Of a stretch of DNA of 27,360 nucleotides, positions 17,010 to 25,411 are shown in pieces; position 1 is the stretch's first letter; each line of letters starts with the position of its first letter. The notes under the pieces were generated by a model, which did not search any database, was not told the DNA's origin, and saw only the letters and a list, made by a program, of their open reading frames with translations. The position numbers and the translations under genes were made by a program. Source of the DNA: Candidatus Thalassarchaeum betae. GTDB taxonomy: Archaea > Thermoplasmatota > Poseidoniia > Poseidoniales > Thalassarchaeaceae. The stretch is from the NCBI GenBank assembly GCA_022448665.1, contig JAKUUO010000006.1:39751-67110 (forward strand), read 5' to 3'.

Positions 17010-17031
17010 GTAGCATATAAGTGCGCGGCCT

Positions 17032-17748
17032 ATGCTAAGCGACGAAGAGCGACTCACTGTCGTCAATGTGGTCGCCTCCACCAGAGTGGCGGAGGAACTC
17101 GACCTTCCAGACATAGCCATCCAGCTGAACTGCGAGTACGAGCCCGAACAGTTCCCGGGTGTCGTATACAGGGTGAAAGAGCCCAAGCTCGCCATCCTGA
17201 TGTTCCGTTCTGGGAGGGCTGTCTGCACGGGCGGCAAGAACAGGGCCAACATCCATACCGGCATCGAGATGATGACCAAAGACCTGAGGGCCGCGGGAAT
17301 CGAGACCTGGGATCTCAAGGACGTCGAGATCGAGGTCCAGAACATGGTCGCCACCTACTCTCTGTTCTACCCTGAGGAGTACACCGGAGTGGCTAGGATG
17401 GATGACAACAACACCCGCGTCATCGACGGCCCCGATGGGATGCGCGCCGCTACCGACGAGGAGGTGAAGGCTGAAGACCCCCGCATCCGAGGCATCCGTG
17501 AGGGCGAGCCTCTGGCGGCACTGCCTCGCAAGCTGAATCTGAACAACCTCACCTTCCACCTGCCCTTCGACAAGGTCGAGTACGAGCCTGAGCAGTTCCC
17601 TGGTCTCATCTATCGCCTGGACTACCCCAAGGTCGTCTGCCTGATTTTCGGCAGCGGCAAGATGGTTATCACCGGAGCCCGGCACAAGGACGAGATCCTA
17701 GAAGCGGTCCAATTCATCCAGGATGAGTTGGCGGACCTGCTGTACTAG
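17032..17748 (+). CDS. tbp: TATA-binding protein with an insertion in repeat 2
   Basis: General archaeal transcription factor that binds and bends promoter TATA boxes and recruits TFB. 238 residues, against about 180-190 usual. Two TBP repeats are clear: repeat 1 about 8-95, with EYEPEQFPGVVYRV (35-48) and ILMFRSGRAVCTG (55-67); repeat 2 starts at QNMVAT (103) and resumes at 167 with LNLNNLTFHLPFDKVEYEPEQFPGLIYRL (168-196) and CLIFGSGKMVITG (203-215). The DNA-intercalating Phe positions F41, F58, F189 and F206 are kept. Between YSL (109-111) and RKLNL (166) lies an extra stretch of about 55 charged residues including TDEEVKAEDPRIRGIREGEP. It splits the first strand of repeat 2 from its helix. 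The frame is intact on both sides, so this is an in-frame insertion and not an error signature. Own TATA box; the next gene follows closely. Confidence 0.96.
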   Translation: MLSDEERLTVVNVVASTRVAEELDLPDIAIQLNCEYEPEQFPGVVYRVKEPKLAILMFRSGRAVCTGGKNRANIHTGIEMMTKDLRAAGIETWDLKDVEIEVQNMVATYSLFYPEEYTGVARMDDNNTRVIDGPDGMRAATDEEVKAEDPRIRGIREGEPLAALPRKLNLNNLTFHLPFDKVEYEPEQFPGLIYRLDYPKVVCLIFGSGKMVITGARHKDEILEAVQFIQDELADLLY

Positions 17749-17772
17749 TTGAGGCCCGTAGGGGTGAGATTG

Positions 17773-20700
17773 ATGCGTCCCTCGCCGTCCCGGCGAGGCA
17801 TGCGCACGCGTGCGAGTCTCGCTCTTGGGCTTGCGATACTGATGCTGATGTCGGCTCAGTCCGGCGTTTTCATGGCACAAGATGCAGAGTCTGAGGAGCT
17901 CTACGACTTCCGTATGATGGAATCCTCCGTCAGAACCACCAATCTGGTCGATGTCCCCTCTTGGAGGATAAACGACATTTGGAACTACGACGGATACCTG
18001 GATGTTCGCGATTTTGTCTCCAGTTCTGGAGTCACTACAAATATCGAGTTCCTCGATGGTACTCTGACCCAGAGGGTCGCGGGCGTCTACAAGATGGACG
18101 TCGATGGCGTGGACACCTTAGTCTACAGAGTGGAGTCTAATGGCTACTACGAGGCCGAGGACGTAAATCTCGACGGAAACAATGGCGATCTAGTAGTCGG
18201 GATGGATACCGAGGAGATCTTTCGTGTCTCCGACCTAGCATCTATTCAATACACTGCTACTTTCGATATCGACTTCATCGTCCAGATACTGTGGTGGACC
18301 CAAACTGTCCACGTTGCCGACATGGTCGTCGATACCAGTTACTCACCTCCTCTGGAGGGGTATGACTTCCCCCTCAGCGTCGGAGAGGAGTGGGAGACCG
18401 ACTACACTCAAGTTAACGACTTCAGTGGCTCGAGCGACTACGTAACCATCCCATCTGACAGTACCAGCAGTAACACCACCAGTTGGGAGGTCGTCAGCCA
18501 GGGCTATCCTGGAACCTTCTACAACGGCTGTGCGCAATCGTACAACATCACCAACTACGACCACGTCAATACGATCAAGCAGCAGACCGGCTACAAGTGG
18601 TTCTGCCCTGCAATTCGTGGCGATATTCGCTCCTCTACGGCCATTGCAGGAGTAGGGATCTACGCCGACCACGAACTCACGTCGTATCAGCCAGCAGGGC
18701 GCTACAAGCAGATCTCCGTCGAAGTCGCCCATCCCCTCTCACCGGTGGACTTCGAGATGTCCGCATGGGTCAATGCAACTAGTTTCAGCGGAACTGGGGG
18801 CGCGAACATGCCACTAGCAGGGCAGAGCCTAGAGTTTCGGTATGAGATTGGAGGGGACGTCCAGAACGTGACCACGGCCAGCAACGGCTCGGCATTCGTC
18901 ACCTTCGACACAGGACACTTGGCTGACGACACCGAGAGCGAGACGGATCTCGGCAGTCACGGCGTGGTGGCTTGGATAACCGGGGAGAAGGTCGTAGGTG
19001 CTGCCACGATTACTATCGATCCGGATGTTCATCAGGTGGATCTGGTGGCACGCTCCGAGGGCGTCACTGTTGAGAGGACGAGGGGCAACAGGACGGTGAC
19101 GCTCGACTCGAACATAGGATTCAACGCGATTTCCGGCGACCAGCTGATATTCAGTGTACCAGTCCTCAATAGAGGAATTATCGACTCCCCTGGGACCACT
19201 CTGATGGTAGAGGCCCCTGATGGCTCGACCTCCTCGACCTCCGTGCCTAGCCTGTCGAGTCTCGAGGAGTCGAGGGTGAACGTGAGTTGGACGGTTCCCG
19301 GGAACCACCCCTACGGCGACATCAGCCTATCCTTCGTCGTCGACCCCGACGAGCAGATTACGGCCGACGGCAACCGCTCGAACAACGAAGGTTCGTTCTC
19401 CCTGTTCGTCGGGAGCATGCCAACCGCGGTACTGTCGATTGTGTCCGAGGAGCTCACGCTTGCCGAGGTCGTGTTCAACGGGCTTTCATCGTACGACCCC
19501 GACGGGGGCGTCGTTACATGCGAATTCAGTGTTGAAGAATTGAATGGGGGCATCTCAACCTCGTCCGAGGAGGACTGCATCCACGAGTACACCTGGGACG
19601 ACGACGGTACCTTCCTCGTGACTGTGACCATCACAGACGACGAGAGCGATCAGGCTTACGCAGAGGCGACCATTACCATCCTGAACCGGCCACCTGATGT
19701 CGCTATCGGCTCCAATCTGGACTCCGTCCCAGTACTGTCTCCCGTGACCTTCGACATCATAGAGAGCGGCGATCTCGACACTCAGAATCCCGATGCCCCC
19801 GTCGACATTCAGTGGCACTCGCCCTGTGAAGAGGGGCAGGTCGGCGTTAGATGCACCATCACACCCGATGCAGAAGGAACCTACACGATCGCGGTCACGG
19901 CCATGGACGATGACGGGGCGACGACTGAGGCCTCTCTCACCCTCGATGTGACCAACATCGCCCCGACCAACCCGCAGAACGAGGTATGGATAGGTCCGAA
20001 CCGACTGGTTCCAGACAGTGTGGGCAGGTACTTCGTCAACGAGGGCGATGTCTTGATTCTGAGGGGGTGGGCGGATGACTCGGAGAACGATCTTGCCGGT
20101 CACCAGCATCACTGGTCGCCCGATGCGGAGCTTGATCCCGATCTGGTGATCAGCAGTGTCGGCCACTACAGCACCATCGAACACACCTACCAAACCTCAG
20201 GCCAGCATCTGGCCACCTTGCAGATAGTCGATGATGACGGTGCGAGCACAGAGACGTTGATTGTGCCGATCACGGTCAACAACGTGGTCCCGTCTATTGC
20301 CCCTATAGCGACGCTGCTTCCCGTCGCAGAAGACCAGTTGGTCCAGTTGTCGGTCGAAGTCACCGACACCACGGGAGACCTGCCTAACCTCATCCACTGC
20401 TTCGACCTCGACCCGTACACCGACTCCGATTCCGAGGGCAATGAGAGCGATGACTGCGATGTGGAGTCGCGGCACCTCGCTCATGCATGGGCCGATGCGA
20501 CCACCGCGCCTGACTACATCGTGTTCCACGTGACCGATGACGACGGTGGTCGGGACTACATCGCCATCTCGTTAGATGTCAACAACCTCAATCCCGTGGC
20601 ACGCGCCACTACTAGTGATGACAACCCGACCGAGGGTGATGTGATATTCCTCTCAGCCAATGGGACCACGGACTCCGAGTACGACATGGAGAACATGATC

Positions 20701-21336
20701 TACATCTGGGATCTCGATATACACGAAGATAGTGATGGGGACGGAGACGCCGCAAACGACCATGACAGGGCCGGCATGTGGATAGAGGTCAGTTTCGACG
20801 GCGAGGGCACTAGGACGGTGCAGATGACCGCCTTCGATGAGGGCGAGGGGTCTTCGGTCACCCTAGTCATCCAAGTCCAGAAAGCGCCATTCAGCCTTGG
20901 CGGCTTAGTCTCCGCCTACGGGATATACATCGGACTGCTCGGTATGATAGTGATACTCGGTGCACTGCTGATGCAGAGGCTGCGTCCGCCTGAAATCGAC
21001 ATCGAGGCACCTGTTTTCAAAGACGCGCCGCGCCGCAGGGGCAAGCGCATCTCGATGGACGATGCCTTCGACGACCCGGAGTACGACCCCTTCGACGCCG
21101 AGAAGGGGAAGTCAGGACCGAAGAAGTCCGAGGGAGAGGTCGGGCCGATTATCCCGGAGCCCATGGAACCGAAGGACCCACAGAAGATGGAGGGGAATCT
21201 CGCCCATGCATTCGAGGAATTGACCGGTGAGGCACCGCACCAAGAAGAGCCGAAAGAAGAGGAATCGGAATCAGCACCGGCGTCTGTAGATGAGGCTCTT
21301 GACGAAGAAGACATCGAAGCACTCTTTGATGATTAG
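17773..21336 (+). CDS. Giant surface protein: CARDB and PKD-type domains, membrane helix, acidic cytoplasmic tail
   Basis: 1187 residues from ATG 17773, chosen because AGGGGTGA (17760-17767) stands five bases upstream and a signal peptide (LALGLAILMLMSAQSGVFMAQ) follows; a TTG at 17749 is the alternative. Residues about 30-415 are a beta-rich region with no recognised family. About 417-547 resemble CARDB (FSVPVLNRGIIDSPGTTLMV and later SNNEGSFSLFVG). About 549-1036 hold five PKD/Ig-like repeats, recognisable from FNGLSSYDPDGG, HEYTWDDDGTFLVTVTITDD, and repeated DDDGA/DDDGG turns. A helix at about 1043-1070 is followed by a roughly 115-residue strongly acidic, Pro-containing cytoplasmic tail with a basic patch (RRRGKR) after the membrane. 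Such proteins act as adhesins, S-layer-like or envelope proteins. It lies between TBP and sepF, 14 bases from sepF, so it may be co-transcribed with it. Confidence 0.8.
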   Translation: MRPSPSRRGMRTRASLALGLAILMLMSAQSGVFMAQDAESEELYDFRMMESSVRTTNLVDVPSWRINDIWNYDGYLDVRDFVSSSGVTTNIEFLDGTLTQRVAGVYKMDVDGVDTLVYRVESNGYYEAEDVNLDGNNGDLVVGMDTEEIFRVSDLASIQYTATFDIDFIVQILWWTQTVHVADMVVDTSYSPPLEGYDFPLSVGEEWETDYTQVNDFSGSSDYVTIPSDSTSSNTTSWEVVSQGYPGTFYNGCAQSYNITNYDHVNTIKQQTGYKWFCPAIRGDIRSSTAIAGVGIYADHELTSYQPAGRYKQISVEVAHPLSPVDFEMSAWVNATSFSGTGGANMPLAGQSLEFRYEIGGDVQNVTTASNGSAFVTFDTGHLADDTESETDLGSHGVVAWITGEKVVGAATITIDPDVHQVDLVARSEGVTVERTRGNRTVTLDSNIGFNAISGDQLIFSVPVLNRGIIDSPGTTLMVEAPDGSTSSTSVPSLSSLEESRVNVSWTVPGNHPYGDISLSFVVDPDEQITADGNRSNNEGSFSLFVGSMPTAVLSIVSEELTLAEVVFNGLSSYDPDGGVVTCEFSVEELNGGISTSSEEDCIHEYTWDDDGTFLVTVTITDDESDQAYAEATITILNRPPDVAIGSNLDSVPVLSPVTFDIIESGDLDTQNPDAPVDIQWHSPCEEGQVGVRCTITPDAEGTYTIAVTAMDDDGATTEASLTLDVTNIAPTNPQNEVWIGPNRLVPDSVGRYFVNEGDVLILRGWADDSENDLAGHQHHWSPDAELDPDLVISSVGHYSTIEHTYQTSGQHLATLQIVDDDGASTETLIVPITVNNVVPSIAPIATLLPVAEDQLVQLSVEVTDTTGDLPNLIHCFDLDPYTDSDSEGNESDDCDVESRHLAHAWADATTAPDYIVFHVTDDDGGRDYIAISLDVNNLNPVARATTSDDNPTEGDVIFLSANGTTDSEYDMENMIYIWDLDIHEDSDGDGDAANDHDRAGMWIEVSFDGEGTRTVQMTAFDEGEGSSVTLVIQVQKAPFSLGGLVSAYGIYIGLLGMIVILGALLMQRLRPPEIDIEAPVFKDAPRRRGKRISMDDAFDDPEYDPFDAEKGKSGPKKSEGEVGPIIPEPMEPKDPQKMEGNLAHAFEELTGEAPHQEEPKEEESESAPASVDEALDEEDIEALFDD

Positions 21337-21350
21337 ATGCAGCCGGGCCC

Positions 21351-21827
21351 ATGGTCAACCTGTTCAGGCTGCTGGGATTGCCTGATCCCTCCAAGGTTCA
21401 GAACCACCCATCGAGGGCCAAGGTGGTGTCTGTGGACCCCGGGCCCCAGGCCGATGACAAGTTCCACGACCTCGGGGAGGATATGTGGTCCGAACGTACC
21501 AGCAGGATTACCCCCCGAGCCAATCGCCAAGTCGTCTACATGAAACCCGATGATCTGCATCGGCTCCCCTTGCACGGAGTCGAGCAGAACCTAGCCGAGG
21601 GCGACATGCTGCTAGTCGACCTCGGCTCACTGACCCACATGCCGAGCCAGCAGGACGTGTGCAAGAGGCGAATCCAGGCCATGGGCGAGAGTATCGGTTA
21701 TCCGGTGTTCTCGCTGAACGAATCAGATACGCTGCTCATGGTGGCAGGGGCCCGGATGAGAGTAGACACTGTTCGGCACAAGCTCGGCATGGCCATCTGG
21801 AGTCAGTTGCCGGAATCCGAGGTCTGA
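21351..21827 (+). CDS. sepF: Cell division protein SepF (archaeal FtsZ membrane anchor)
   Basis: 158 residues. The N terminus MVNLFRLLGLPDPS looks like the short amphipathic membrane-targeting helix of SepF; a variable linker (about 15-58) follows, then the SepF core (about 60-142) with VVYMKPDDLHRLPLHGVEQ, LAEGDMLLVDLGSL, QAMGESIGYPVFSLNES and TLLMVAGARMRVD. In archaea that use FtsZ, SepF dimers tether the Z ring to the membrane (established for Haloferax and Methanobrevibacter). No ftsZ is in this window. The start is 14 bases after the stop of the giant PKD protein and no good ribosome binding site is seen, suggesting read-through translation or coupling. Its 3' end overlaps the convergent small hypothetical gene by 25 bases. 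Confidence 0.85.
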   Translation: MVNLFRLLGLPDPSKVQNHPSRAKVVSVDPGPQADDKFHDLGEDMWSERTSRITPRANRQVVYMKPDDLHRLPLHGVEQNLAEGDMLLVDLGSLTHMPSQQDVCKRRIQAMGESIGYPVFSLNESDTLLMVAGARMRVDTVRHKLGMAIWSQLPESEV

Positions 21828-22051
21828 GAGTCGTCCTCGCCAGGCATCGGACCGTCCTCCAGCCAAGTGTCCAAGACGCCAGAGGCGACTTCGGCGGCGG
21901 CGTGCTCGGTGAAGTCGCGGTATGCGAGCCACTTGGCGATGATCCCCTCGTCCTCACCACGCTGCTTCTTGCGCTCGATGGAGGCGTCGGCGTAGGTAAC
22001 GCAACGCCGCAGGAACAGTTCGATCAACTCACGGCGCTCGTCTACATCCAT
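21803..22051 (-). CDS. Small acidic protein of unknown function
   Basis: 82 residues from ATG 22051. This start is preferred over ATG 22066 because it lies just after the bcp stop with GGTGTGA a few bases upstream, and because MDVDERRELIELFLRRCVTYADASIERKK reads as a natural N-terminal helix pair. The protein looks mostly helical (about 1-60) with a disordered acidic tail (EDGPMPGEDDSQTSDSGN). No family is recognised. The codon pattern and the operon-like placement behind bcp support a real gene. It overlaps the sepF 3' end by 25 bases on the opposite strand. Confidence 0.6.
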   Translation of the reverse strand: MDVDERRELIELFLRRCVTYADASIERKKQRGEDEGIIAKWLAYRDFTEHAAAEVASGVLDTWLEDGPMPGEDDSQTSDSGN

Positions 22052-22055
22052 ACTA

Positions 22056-22538
22056 TCACACCACATTCAGATCCGACATCAACTGCTCCACGTGCCCCTT
22101 TGGGCTGACCTTGTAGCGCACCCAGCGCAGTGTTCCATCGGGGCTGATTACGAAAGTCGAGCGCAGAGTTCCCATGTACGTCTTGCCGTACATGCTCTTC
22201 TCTCTCCAAGTGCCGTAGGCCTCGTGCAGTAAGGCGTCCTCATCGACTATCAACTCGAAGGGCAGGTCGTTCTTGTCAGTGAACTTCTGATGACTCTTCG
22301 CAGAATCGGTAGAGACACCGATGACTTTCCATCCAGATTCATTGAACCTTCCGAAGCTGTCGCGGAAGTCGCAGGCTTGGACAGTGCATCCAGAGGTGTT
22401 GTCGCGTGGATAGAAGTACAGTATCACACCGTCTCCCGAACTTAGCATCTCAGATAGTCCGATGGTGTTACCATCGGTCACGGTAGCCTCGAAGTCGGGC
22501 GCATTTTCACCCACGGCCAGTTCCACGGGGTTCGCCAT
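22056..22538 (-). CDS. bcp: Thioredoxin-dependent peroxiredoxin (Bcp/PrxQ type)
   Basis: Reduces hydrogen peroxide and organic peroxides in the cytoplasm using a thioredoxin-like donor. About 160 residues from ATG 22538 (MANPVELAVGENAPDF); an in-frame ATG at 22553 would add five residues. The peroxidatic cysteine lies in YPRDNTSGCTVQACDFRD, which keeps the P-x3-T-x2-C signature, and the resolving cysteine is five residues later (CTVQAC), as in the PrxQ/Bcp two-cysteine type. The C-terminal arginine region (LRSTFVISPDGTLRWV) is also present. It lies 43 bases downstream of nth on the same strand, so the run nth-bcp could protect DNA from oxidative damage at two levels (inference). Confidence 0.93.
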   Translation of the reverse strand: MANPVELAVGENAPDFEATVTDGNTIGLSEMLSSGDGVILYFYPRDNTSGCTVQACDFRDSFGRFNESGWKVIGVSTDSAKSHQKFTDKNDLPFELIVDEDALLHEAYGTWREKSMYGKTYMGTLRSTFVISPDGTLRWVRYKVSPKGHVEQLMSDLNVV

Positions 22539-22581
22539 GCCGCTGCGAATCATCTCGTGAATACAAAGCCGACGGTGGGGC

Positions 22582-23229
22582 TCAGCCGCCCATCTCCTCG
22601 CGGATGCACTTCTTAGTAGCCGCCCACGAGCATATCGGGCACTTGGTGAGGTCGTGGCGGAGGGCCGGGCAGTGCTCCCTGCCGAAGTATATGATCTGCA
22701 GGTGACGGCGTGCCCAGGAGTCTTTTGGGAACAACGACTTCAGGTCACGCTCGGTCTGGACCACGTTGCGCCCGTTGGACAGGCCCCAGCGTGCAGCCAG
22801 TCGGTGAATGTGGGTGTCTACAGGGAAGGCTGGCACTCTGAAGGCTTGAGCCATCAGCACACTGGCGGTCTTGTGGCCGACACCGGCTAGCGATTCGAGG
22901 AATTCCCAGTCTGGGCGCACGCCGCCGCCGTCAGCGACTATCTGCTCGGCCATCCTGCGTAGGTTCCTCGCCTTGGTCGGCGCGAGGCCGATTTCGCGGA
23001 TGATGTCGTGTATCTCGTCGACCTGCAGCTTAGCCATCTGCTCGGGTGTGTCGGCAACCGCAAAAAGGGCCGGAGTGACCTCGTTGACCTTCTTGTCTGT
23101 GGTCTGCGCGGACAGCATCACCGCAACCAGCAGGGTGTAGGGGTCGGCGTGGTGGAGCGGGATTGGCTGCTCAGGGTAGAGTTCATCGAGTATCTCGCCG
23201 GCCTTGCGCGCCTTCTCAGCTCGGCGCAT
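22582..23229 (-). CDS. nth: Endonuclease III (DNA glycosylase/AP lyase)
   Basis: Removes oxidised pyrimidines from DNA and nicks the abasic site in base-excision repair. 215 residues from ATG 23229; the frame is open further upstream but those residues are Arg-rich shadow sequence of the preceding gene. The helix-hairpin-helix has the catalytic Lys (K120 in LAGVGHKTASV) and the catalytic Asp (D138 in PVDTHIHRLAARWG). The C-terminal iron-sulfur loop has four cysteines (187, 197, 200, 208) but the spacing is C-x9-C-x2-C-x7-C rather than the classic C-x6-C-x2-C-x5-C. It begins two bases after the stop of the small membrane protein and is part of the polX-to-bcp minus-strand run. Confidence 0.94.
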   Translation of the reverse strand: MRRAEKARKAGEILDELYPEQPIPLHHADPYTLLVAVMLSAQTTDKKVNEVTPALFAVADTPEQMAKLQVDEIHDIIREIGLAPTKARNLRRMAEQIVADGGGVRPDWEFLESLAGVGHKTASVLMAQAFRVPAFPVDTHIHRLAARWGLSNGRNVVQTERDLKSLFPKDSWARRHLQIIYFGREHCPALRHDLTKCPICSWAATKKCIREEMGG

Positions 23230-23231
23230 CG

Positions 23232-23435
23232 CTACTCCTCCGTGTCCTCTCTGAGGCCTAGTGCGAAGGCGGCGGCGAGGCATAGTCCGGGAACCCCGTA
23301 GCATGGACCGTACATCCAGGTCTCCCATTCGGTCGATTGGGATGGCCCTCCGAGCATCAGATATGCCGCTAGTGCCAGTAGGATACTGGGGATGACTGCG
23401 ACAGCGGCGAAGACGGTGGCGCGCATCAGTCGCAT
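23232..23435 (-). CDS. Small two-helix membrane protein of unknown function
   Basis: 67 residues from ATG 23435, chosen because a strong GGAGG (23443-23447) sits seven bases upstream. An in-frame GTG at 23474 overlapping the polX stop (GTGA) would add 13 residues. Helix one spans about 6-28 (ATVFAAVAVIPSILLALAAYLML) and helix two about 43-60 (CYGVPGLCLAAAFALGL), joined by a Trp-rich loop (STEWETWMYGP). No family is recognised. Its place between polX and nth with almost no spacing implies co-expression, but gives no function. Confidence 0.6.
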   Translation of the reverse strand: MRLMRATVFAAVAVIPSILLALAAYLMLGGPSQSTEWETWMYGPCYGVPGLCLAAAFALGLREDTEE

Positions 23436-23470
23436 GCACCATCCTCCCCTAGTCATCTGATGAAGGTTCG

Positions 23471-25411
23471 TCACAGTCCGAACAGCTGTTCAATCTCGGC
23501 CCCGCTGCGGGTGTTGAGCACGTCTGCAGCGCTGAGCCAGCCCTTGCGGGCCATTTGGACACCGAACCACACGTCCTGCAGCCCGTCGGTATCATGTGCG
23601 TCGGGGTTGATGCACACTGGGACTCCCTGCTCCTTGGCGTACTTGCACAGCCTCCAGTCGAGGTCGAGTCGATATGGCGAGGCGTTGATTTCCACGGCCT
23701 TCAACTCGCCCTCGGCATTGAGCTCCCCCATCCGGCGGAGCACGGCGTGCATGTCGACGGGAAAGCCCTCCCTGCCCTGAAGGATGCGTCCAGTCGGGTG
23801 ACCTAGGATTGTGAACGTCGGGTTCTCGACGGCCTTGATCAGTGCCTCGGTGTTGGCTATCTCGTCCCGGCCGCGCCAGCTTCCGAGCGCGTGGACGCTG
23901 CCGACCACGTGGGTCAGGGACCGGCGAACCTCGTCGGTGTAGTCCAAGCTGCCGTCTACGAGGATGTCGCATTCACTGCCGTGCAGCAGTCGAAAGTCGA
24001 CTCCCTCGTCACGCCACTGGTCGTTCAGGACGCGTATGGCGTCAGACTGTGCTGCTACCTCGGACCCGGAGACCCCTATCTGCCGGCCTCCGATATTCAG
24101 GACCTCGGAGTGGTCGGCGATACCGAGGTACTCCCAGCCTAGTTCCATCGCCGCGGCTGCCATCTCCTCGAGTGTCGCCGTGCCATCTGATGCCACTGTG
24201 TGATTGTGCAGTGCGCCCTTGATCTCGTCCGGCTCGATCAAATCAGGCAGACCGGCGCCTCCTTTGCTTGCCGCCTCGATCTCACCCCTGTCCTCGCGCA
24301 TCTCTGGCGGGACCCAAGCCATTCCGAGATGACGGTAGATATCCGACTCGTCGACGCAGTCGAGAGTATGCTGGGCAGCCTCCATCCCGATACTGTCGCC
24401 AGCGGCCTCCTCGGAGAAGAGGCCGAACTCGTTGAGGCGTAGTCCGCGGTCGATGGCGGCCTGTCTCATCCGAATGTTGTGCTCCTTCGAGCCGGTGAAG
24501 TACGCGAGAGTGAACGGGAAGGTGGCGGGCGCGACGATCCTTACCTGGGCGTCGATTGTCGCATCACTACTGCGCTCCTTCAAAGTCTCGGCCAGTTGAA
24601 CATCGACGCTGCCCCCTCCTGCGGCCCCCCCTAGCATGTCTGCCTCGAGGATGAGGCTGACCTTCGACTCGCCGTAGCCCTTGACCTCGGCTATACCAGG
24701 GAAGGCGAGTATCGACTCGATGACCGAGTCATGGTCCGCCGGTTCCGCCCCGACGACAATGTCGATATCGCCTATGGTCTCCCTGCGCCTGCGAGCACTG
24801 CCTGCTAGCTCGGCCCTCATGACTCCGGGTATGGCAGAGACGCGTTCCTCAAGCGCCTGTCCGTAGAGCAGGCCAACATCCATCCTGCTGCGCCCCTGAT
24901 AGCGGCGCAGTAAATCGATTCCCTCGAGATACTTCTGCTGGCTCTTCTCGCCGAAGCCGGACAGCGGGGAGATATGACCCATCTCGCAGGCAGCTTTCAG
25001 CGACTCGACAGAGTCGACACCAAGTTCCTCGTGGAGGATACGGGCTCGCTTGGGGCCGAGCCCGGGGATTTCGACTACCTCCATGAGGCCGGGGGGAATG
25101 CGCTCGTAGAGCATCGTCAAATCGCCCCATGTCCCTTCTAGAACGGCTTCCGATATCAGCCCGCCGAGACCCTTGCCGATGCCCCTGACATCGGTGATCC
25201 TCTCCTCCTGGACCACGGTGAGAAGTTCTTCCTCGAGCGAGGCTAGAGCACGGCTGGCGTTCTGGTAGGCGATGACGCGGTAGCGGTTGGCCCCGTCTAG
25301 CTCCAATAGGACTCCTACTTGCTCCAGAACGGCCACTATCTGCGACTTGGTGATGAACGGTGGGCCCTCTGACCTCGCCTTAGGTAGACTCCAGCCGGAT
25401 GACTTGACCAC
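23471..25411 (-). CDS. polX: DNA polymerase X with PHP exonuclease domain
   Basis: Gap-filling repair polymerase with a PHP phosphoesterase (3'-5' exonuclease or AP-endonuclease activity in characterised homologues). 646 residues from GTG 25411. Residues 20-95 are the 8-kDa-like domain with a helix-hairpin-helix (VRGIGKGLGG, 75-84); a second one is IPGLGPKRA (115-123). The palm carries GSARRRRETIGDIDIVV, catalytic D215 and D217, and the third Asp, D287, in DAQVRIV. The PHP domain starts near 397 with LHNHT (H402, H404), then ADHSE, HGSECDI, HVVGSVHA, LGHPTGR, VEINASP and NPDAHDTD, so its metal site looks complete. An extra loop of about 30 residues (254-284) precedes D287. The exact start is uncertain. 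It heads the run to the small membrane protein, nth and bcp. Confidence 0.94.
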   Translation of the reverse strand: MVKSSGWSLPKARSEGPPFITKSQIVAVLEQVGVLLELDGANRYRVIAYQNASRALASLEEELLTVVQEERITDVRGIGKGLGGLISEAVLEGTWGDLTMLYERIPPGLMEVVEIPGLGPKRARILHEELGVDSVESLKAACEMGHISPLSGFGEKSQQKYLEGIDLLRRYQGRSRMDVGLLYGQALEERVSAIPGVMRAELAGSARRRRETIGDIDIVVGAEPADHDSVIESILAFPGIAEVKGYGESKVSLILEADMLGGAAGGGSVDVQLAETLKERSSDATIDAQVRIVAPATFPFTLAYFTGSKEHNIRMRQAAIDRGLRLNEFGLFSEEAAGDSIGMEAAQHTLDCVDESDIYRHLGMAWVPPEMREDRGEIEAASKGGAGLPDLIEPDEIKGALHNHTVASDGTATLEEMAAAAMELGWEYLGIADHSEVLNIGGRQIGVSGSEVAAQSDAIRVLNDQWRDEGVDFRLLHGSECDILVDGSLDYTDEVRRSLTHVVGSVHALGSWRGRDEIANTEALIKAVENPTFTILGHPTGRILQGREGFPVDMHAVLRRMGELNAEGELKAVEINASPYRLDLDWRLCKYAKEQGVPVCINPDAHDTDGLQDVWFGVQMARKGWLSAADVLNTRSGAEIEQLFGL

